This document shows, in pieces, positions 58,101 to 64,000 of a DNA stretch of 64,000 nucleotides. The position numbers were made by a program, and so were the translations under genes. The notes beneath the pieces are model-generated. The model was not told the DNA's origin and ran no database searches. It saw nothing but the letters and a program-made list of their open reading frames with translations. Origin of the DNA: Lingula anatina (lineage: Eukaryota; Brachiopoda; Lingulata; Lingulida; Lingulidae); NCBI RefSeq assembly GCF_001039355.2, contig NW_019775564.1:191136-255135 (forward strand), written 5' to 3'. How positions within the stretch are numbered: the stretch's first letter is position 1; each line of letters begins with the position of its first letter.

Positions 58101-59725
58101 CGTTCCCGGAATGATTTCATCTCTAGCTTCCATTTTTCTGCAGTTTAAGTGAATTCAAGGCCCCGGTGCGGTTTACCCGTTCTATGCAATTGCACGTACT
58201 ATTTGTTACGTGCGTGTCATGGGTAAAACGTGTTGTATTATATGACATCGTTCTACGTTTACACATGCTCTACAAGTATATGATGATGGCAGTGGATGGA
58301 TAGGTGCAGTCCATTCTGGAATTGTTGGCTTGGAAAAAATGACGATGGCTTGAACAATTCAGGGGCGCTCTATTTACCTTTAATAAAACCCGCTTAGTCT
58401 TGGGTCAACTTTGATGAGGAGTGTATCGCGTAAATGTCAATGTTTTACGCAGAAGCGGTCAAAGGGATTAAGCGTTGTTATTTCTTGTGATGACTTGAAA
58501 AGGATATCCTGGCTCACCCACAAATTTATAATAAATAGTATCTGTTAGCTATAACTGTGATTAAGAAGGGAAGTTGATCCCTTCACCAGGTCCCAGCCTT
58601 TGCATTGATGGCGACATGATGAGGTTAGAATCTTAGCAGGTTCTATATTATTGAGATAGCCAAGCCCTGGGAACACCCTGGGTAGCATGGGTCTAGAGGC
58701 AGGCTCTTTCCATCGTTCTCAAAAGGCGCAATCTTTAGAATCAGCTCAGGGAGATTGGGGGGTCACCACTAGCGCCCGCGGTCGTGGGGTGCTAGCGTGG
58801 TATGTGGTACCATGGAATTAGCTTTGGTTTTTTATTTATTATACCCTGATTTAATTTTAGAAACAAAACACAATATCAGGGGCAAGGCAGCCGTAAGTGG
58901 CATTACGAGAGACTGATTTCATTGTGGAGTGTTTAGATTGCAGATTCAAGCCACAGCGGTTCCTTTTGAAAGTTTGTAAACTCCTTCGTACGTGTTATCA
59001 CTTTCTATGCTGCAGTGACTATTTCTGGAGTTTGGTTGTGCTTCATTCCATATATCAACTATTGGATGTTCGACATTTCAACAATTTTGACCATCCTTTC
59101 TAAGAAGCTTCTGGCGTAAAGATGTTAACTTTATTTGACACTGAGAATGTTTTTGGAGGCAATCTTATATCGACTCGCTTTCACGTAGCTATATAAAGCA
59201 CATTGTAACTGTCAATGAATGCTGTAATTATACCAACCAAATAATCGTAATTTAAGATCCCTTTGCTGTTGTTAACAGTAACAGCGGCAATCAGTTCGAG
59301 TATAGATTATACTAGTAGGCCCTTATGTTACTGGTATCACTATCAAGTGAACTACCAGTGCTAGCATATGGTACCGGGTAATTTGAAAACCAAAACGTGC
59401 GATTTCTAAAGACTAACCAAATCTTATTGTTAAAAATGCTTTGGAAGGTGGTACCTACATGCTTTAAATGTGCCTAGCACTTAAGGGCCTCAATTGATAT
59501 TTGTTGTGCAAATTATGAGCTAACGTAATCTATTACAAAATATTTGTAAGGTCCCTTAACTAACAGCACATAAAATGCAATTTACTCATCTACATACGTA
59601 GTCAACCAGAAATAAAAAAGAGCTAAAGAGAAAGAAAAGACATCCACCAGCTGAAATGACAAATCACTCGATAGAATTGAAAACTAAAACCTTGTTTCTC
59701 TGACGAGTTTTTACGAGAAAAACAT
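54612..59725. other. No gene recognised; (CA)n microsatellite and single-N gap
   Basis: N at 55017 followed by (CA/CATA)n to 55142. A 'cggggcaagttggaccc' motif at 54841 echoes 'gggtaagttggccccc' at 45828, so element 2 may have inserted in an older repeat. The rest has mixed composition. A possible first exon near 56290-56322 (ATGGCAACTG then GTAAAT) is too weak to call. Conserved non-coding DNA is possible but cannot be judged here. Confidence 0.45.
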
Positions 59726-61057
59726 GTGCTAATTGATTATGTCAACACTCTGTTTGAAAGCCTGTTTTTAAAGCCGTGCCTACCATGCCATAGCAATGGG
59801 GATATTGAAACTACAATTGGAATTGATTCTACCCACCATTCTAATACAGTTCTAAAGTACACAGTCAATTTTATAGATAGTGGGATTGACTCTACCCACT
59901 ATTCTAATACATTTCTAAAGTACACAGTCAATCCTGTAAATGGTGGAATTGACTCTACCCACCATTCTAATACAGTTCTAAAGTACACAGTCAATCTTAT
60001 AGATAGTGGGATTGACTCTACCCACCATTCTAATACACTTCTAAACTACACAGTCAATCTTATAGATAGTGGGATTGACTCTACCCACCATTCTAATACA
60101 CTTCTAAAATACACAGTCAATCCTGTAGATAGTGGAATTGACTCTACCCACCATTCTAATACAGTTCTAAAGTACACAGTCAATCCTGTAGATAGTGGAA
60201 TTGACTCTACCCTCCATTCTAATACAGTTCTACACTACACAGACAATCCTGTAGATAGTGGAATTGATTCTACCCACCATTCTAATACAGTTCTAAACTA
60301 CACAGTCAATCCTGTAGATAGTGGAATTGACTCTACCCTCCATTCTAATACAGTTCTACACTACACAGACAATCCTGTAGATAGTGGAATTGATTCTACC
60401 CACCATTCTAATACAGTTCTAAACTACACAGTCAATCCTGTAGATAGTGGAATTGACTCTACCCTCCATTCTAATACAGTTCTACACTACACAGACAATC
60501 CTGTAGATAGTGGAATTGATTCTACCCACCATTCTAATACAGTTCTAAACTACACAGTCAATCCTGTAGATAGTGGAATTGACTCTACCCTCCATTCTAA
60601 TACAGTTCTACACTACACAGACAATCCTGTAGATAGTGGAATTGATTCTACCCACCATTCTAATACAGTTCTAAACTACACAGTCAATCCTGTAGATAGT
60701 GGAATTGACTCTACCCTCCATTCTAATACAGTTCTACACTACACAGACAATCCTGTAGATAGTGGAATTGATTCTACCCACCATTCTAATACAGTTCTAA
60801 ACTACACAGTCAATCCTGTAGATAGTGGAATTGACTCTACCCTCCATTCTAATACAGTTCTACACTACACAGACAATCCTGTAGATAGTGGAATTGATTC
60901 TACCCACCATTCTAATACAGTTCTAAACTACACAGTCAATCCTGTAGATAGTGGAATTGACTCTACCCACCATTCTAATACAGTTCTAAACTACACAGTC
61001 AATCTTGTAAATAGTGGAATTGATTCTACCCACCATTCTAATACAGTTCTACACTAA
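59726..61057 (+). CDS. 443-codon open frame through the minisatellite (uncertain gene)
   Basis: ATG at 59726, ~30 unique residues (including C-L-P-C-H), then ~20 repeats of a 21-residue unit such as G-I-D-S-T-H-H-S-N-T-V-L-K-Y-T-V-N-P-V-D-S, to a TAA at 61057. Because 63 is a multiple of three, one stop-free unit keeps the frame open automatically, so the open frame alone is weak evidence. Changes between units are often non-synonymous (K/N/H, T-V/T-D, T-H-H/T-L-H). N-Y-T glycosylation sequons recur. No signal peptide or domain is seen, and the array outlasts the stop by ~100 bp. Confidence 0.25.
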   Translation: MLIDYVNTLFESLFLKPCLPCHSNGDIETTIGIDSTHHSNTVLKYTVNFIDSGIDSTHYSNTFLKYTVNPVNGGIDSTHHSNTVLKYTVNLIDSGIDSTHHSNTLLNYTVNLIDSGIDSTHHSNTLLKYTVNPVDSGIDSTHHSNTVLKYTVNPVDSGIDSTLHSNTVLHYTDNPVDSGIDSTHHSNTVLNYTVNPVDSGIDSTLHSNTVLHYTDNPVDSGIDSTHHSNTVLNYTVNPVDSGIDSTLHSNTVLHYTDNPVDSGIDSTHHSNTVLNYTVNPVDSGIDSTLHSNTVLHYTDNPVDSGIDSTHHSNTVLNYTVNPVDSGIDSTLHSNTVLHYTDNPVDSGIDSTHHSNTVLNYTVNPVDSGIDSTLHSNTVLHYTDNPVDSGIDSTHHSNTVLNYTVNPVDSGIDSTHHSNTVLNYTVNLVNSGIDSTHHSNTVLH

Positions 61058-61158
61058 ACAGTCAATCCTGTAGATAGTGGAACTGATTCTACCCACCATT
61101 CTAATACAGTTCTAAAGTACACAGTCAATCTTGTAGATAGTGGAATTGACTGTACCCA

Positions 61159-61160
<2 letters not shown>
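59822..61160 (+). repeat. 63-bp minisatellite with 126-bp higher-order unit
   Basis: The start 'attga(c/t)tctaccc' recurs every 63 bp from 59822 to 61145, making 21 full units and a partial one. In the middle, units alternate between a 'ccaccattc...aaactacacagtc' type and a 'cctccattc...cactacacagac' type. This gives six near-identical 126-bp dimers from about 60200 to 60950. The array ends in an (AT)n tract. Confidence 0.95.
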
Positions 61161-61222
<62 letters not shown>

Positions 61223-61260
61223 GCACACTCCCCCCCCCCCCCACCACCACCACCACCATA
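61161..61260. repeat. (AT)n, poly-C and (CCA)n tract
   Basis: (AT)n at 61162-61221, then a C-run and (CAC)n at 61231-61258, directly after the minisatellite. Confidence 0.95.
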
Positions 61261-61547
61261 CCCACTAGCAATGTGGCTATATCTCCATTCTTTACTGATA
61301 CTGTGTGGACGTTCCTGTTATCTCTACACACGACCTAAGCCAGGATATGTTTGTCAGGGACCCGAATCTTAGTCAAGTGTAAAGTTATATGGAGATGATG
61401 GGTTTTGTCTGCAAAATTGAATTTCCCAAAGATTGTTTCATTGATTTTGAGAAAAGTGTCTCTCATGGGAGCTGTATTGAAAGGGTAACCCGGTCAACAA
61501 AGCTTTGATATATGGAAGATAGATATCGGAAAAGATATCACGTATAG

Positions 61548-61913
61548 TTAGGTCACTTTACCCAATGAAATGAGAAATAAAGCACCGCTGTTCCTAACAC
61601 AAGGCATGGTACTAGGTTTGTGATCTCCAACTATATTAAGGCATATATACAGAAGACACGCTATCGCTATTATTAACGACCCATTCATTAGGACGATGTA
61701 TATCGTGATGGCCACCAAAAACAGTTGAAGTATATTGGAAAAAAGCCGAAAAAATACCACGAAAGAAAACCATCGGGTAGTGTAAAGCCCACAGAAGCTC
61801 CTTTTCATTTCTGAAATAGGCTTATGAGTAAACCATGACCCATTCTTTGAAATTGTTGACCAAGCAAACATCCACATAGTGTATGTGTATGTAACGAAAA
61901 AGTTTTGTGCCAT
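61548..61913 (-). CDS. Unassigned hydrophobic open frame, 121 codons
   Basis: ATG at 61913. Two hydrophobic stretches (about residues 48-75 and 78-95) suggest membrane helices. No family recognised, no clear splice signals, no neighbours to lend support. AT-rich DNA can give such frames by chance. Confidence 0.15.
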   Translation of the reverse strand: MAQNFFVTYTYTMWMFAWSTISKNGSWFTHKPISEMKRSFCGLYTTRWFSFVVFFRLFSNILQLFLVAITIYIVLMNGSLIIAIACLLYICLNIVGDHKPSTMPCVRNSGALFLISLGKVT

Positions 61914-64000
61914 TAAGGACCTATTTCCAAATGAACATCTGGATGAAAAAGGGGTTTTATTGAGAAAAGTTAAAAGTACGCTCCTTCAGATTTACCCGCC
62001 AAAATGGATTTTTCAGGGAAAATAAGCTATTTTCTCGTACTCACGAACCTGTAACCTATCCCTCTCTGCAATTGGATACCACCTTTGATAAAATGTATAA
62101 AGGTTAATTTTAGCTTAAAATTACTGGTCGTTTATTTTAACAGCGACCATTTTCCTATAATCCCCAACGGTAATATCAACATTTAGTGCACTCCAGAAAA
62201 ATATTAAAAGGGCTTTAATCATTTGAAAGTGTAGGTTTTATAACAACCTGTGGATTGCAAAAACTAGCATTTTGGAGATTTTAAAACCCATGGAGTGTAG
62301 CTTTAACGGAAGAAGATATTCAGCATTTTATATATGTTTCGGAGGAACTGACATTTAAATTTGATTTCACTGTAAATCACCAAGTCAATATCTCTTGTCC
62401 TGTAAGACAGCTTGGTAGTGACATATACTCTCCTCGCTCAGGATTTAAATCTATCAGCATTTGTCAGGAAACACACTGCAGACAGCCGGAAGTGAACAAC
62501 AGCGCTCACAATAGCGCAAATGAGCCAGTCTGCTTGATTGAATACCATTCATTGTCAGCTATTATTTCTACTTCGTTACCGTTATCGAGCACAGAAATAA
62601 AGTGTTTTGTCAAACCTGGAAAACGTCCTGAAATTGACTACGTTTTAGCGGGCTATTATCTTTCACTTTAGAGAAAGATGATCTCACTTTGTACAAATAG
62701 ACTTTCAGCCACATTGAAACGTCCCACAGGAAAAGAACACAATCAAAAATTAAGCTTCATTATCGACCAAACGATTTAATGTTTTGCTGAACTAGTGTAA
62801 GGTCCTGTAGAGAGCGTGCTATTTCACTTACTTGCTGTTTATTTCACCCGATGCGCAATAAGTGTTGACTTCTAAATTTCTTCGATATTTCTTTTTTTAT
62901 TTCTTTTTCTTTTCTCTCGGTTTTAAATATTTATTTTATTCATTATGTTTTATATTTAAGTGCAAGCGTCATTTGTTTTGTCTCTATAGGAGAGCCTCAC
63001 TTACATGTATCTCAATCCATGTAAATACAAAGAAGCAGGGGGAACATTCAAATCAACACAAATACTACCTATTAGTTACCAATACACTTCCCTGCCCGAG
63101 AACCATTTGTGGATACATTGCGCGTGGTTTATTTTTTCTTGCTTTTTATCTTTTACTTGATGTTAATGTCGGCCATACCCTGTTCATGGGTGTGCTACGA
63201 AGCTTAATTAAGGTGGCATTGCCCCAGGGAGGTCCTGCTGATAGAACTGAGAGATGAGGAACAGTTGTGAAAATCTACAGCGACGAATTCTGACCTGAGG
63301 TTTTCTCCTTGATGTTGATCAGCTTAGCGTTTGGAGTGTTAATGCATTGGCAAAGCTAGCTATGATTTCTTCCTGTCGACGCTGCGGATATTCTCTGTCA
63401 CCAACCTCTGGTTAGGACTGTGTCCTTTCTAAATATGTGTGACTTAGGGAGCGTTCAGATAAGCCCACCGTACTAGCTGGATCGATCCAACTCTGCGGGA
63501 GATTCTCCCAAAGTGCAATCAGTGTACCCAGCTTTAATGTGTGACACGCCTCCTCGAGCTGCTATGGGGTAATTAAGCCGAGAGTACACAGAAGTTTATT
63601 ACCCCCTAGTTACTCAAGGAGGCATGTCAGACAATTATGAAGATTACACTGAATGCAATTTAGCGAGAATCCCCCTCAGAGACGGATCGATTTAGCTGGT
63701 GCGATGTTTAAATCTGAACGCAGACTTCATGTAGCCCAAGAAAAATAATTGGTTTTACACATGTGAAATACGCCCTTCCAGTTTTAAAAGTACACTTTTA
63801 TATTAAACCCTTTATGAGTCGGATAAAAACAAAAAAATCGTGACATAAGAAAATAACGAACTGATAGAAAATCAAAATGCTATAAAACCGATTAATATAA
63901 AGAACGAAAAAGTTAACAAGCTTTTAAACTAGCGATCTAACAATATATAAGAGATGTAGAAATAACGACACAGGCAAACAGTTAACTGTTCAGAAAGCAG
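61914..64000. other. No gene seen
   Basis: Open frames are short and featureless (for example 62862-63257, T-rich start). GC content rises near 63400-63700 without a recognisable exon. Confidence 0.45.

Noticed and set aside
59822-61160. Regular array resembling a CRISPR
   Set aside because: Units are contiguous without unique spacers and the context is eukaryotic, so it is a minisatellite.

Overview
The window is animal nuclear DNA. It is AT-rich, its genes are split by many small GT-AG introns, and it carries LTR retrotransposons, microsatellites and assembly gaps. The gene content (a semaphorin/plexin-like receptor tyrosine kinase, a GT92-type glycosyltransferase exon, a chromodomain Ty3/Gypsy element, YqaJ and THAP relics) fits a marine invertebrate, plausibly a lophotrochozoan. 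The species cannot be named from sequence alone.

Layout. 1-7.46 kb: repeats and relics (a YqaJ-like nuclease fragment, a decayed THAP domain, dispersed repeats, and a 589-bp exact repeat across a single-N gap). 7.5-17.1 kb: 3' part (19 exons) of receptor kinase copy 1. Its first seven exons are absent next to an N gap. 17.87-22.54 kb: a Ty3/Gypsy element (minus strand, 117-bp LTRs, TACCT target duplication) inserted in the 3' UTR of copy 1. 25.16-38.5 kb: copy 2, complete. I could chain 26 exons into an open frame of 1,600 codons. 37.8-41.0 kb: its 3' end appears twice, as an exact 1,590-bp repeat around a single N, probably an assembly artefact. 43.0-43.6 kb: last exon of a GT92-like gene (minus strand). 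43.9-45.3 kb: Tc1/mariner remnant, other repeats and a 222-bp N gap. 45.93-54.61 kb: a second Ty3/Gypsy element (minus strand, ~0.53-kb LTRs, TAAG target duplication) with a chromodomain at the end of Pol. 54.6-64 kb: mostly featureless apart from a 63-bp-unit minisatellite with a 443-codon open frame.

The main result is the receptor pair. The ectodomain reads in plexin order (Sema, PSI1, IPT1, PSI2, IPT2, PSI3, IPT3-6), with a possible proprotein-convertase site near the membrane. Past one transmembrane helix the protein carries a MET/RON-family tyrosine kinase instead of the plexin RasGAP domain. Vertebrate MET has Sema-PSI-IPT(x4) and lacks PSI2 and PSI3. The two genes are tandem paralogues with identical exon lengths in all 19 shared exons. 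Inferred role: a cell-surface receptor for a semaphorin-like ligand that signals through tyrosine phosphorylation.
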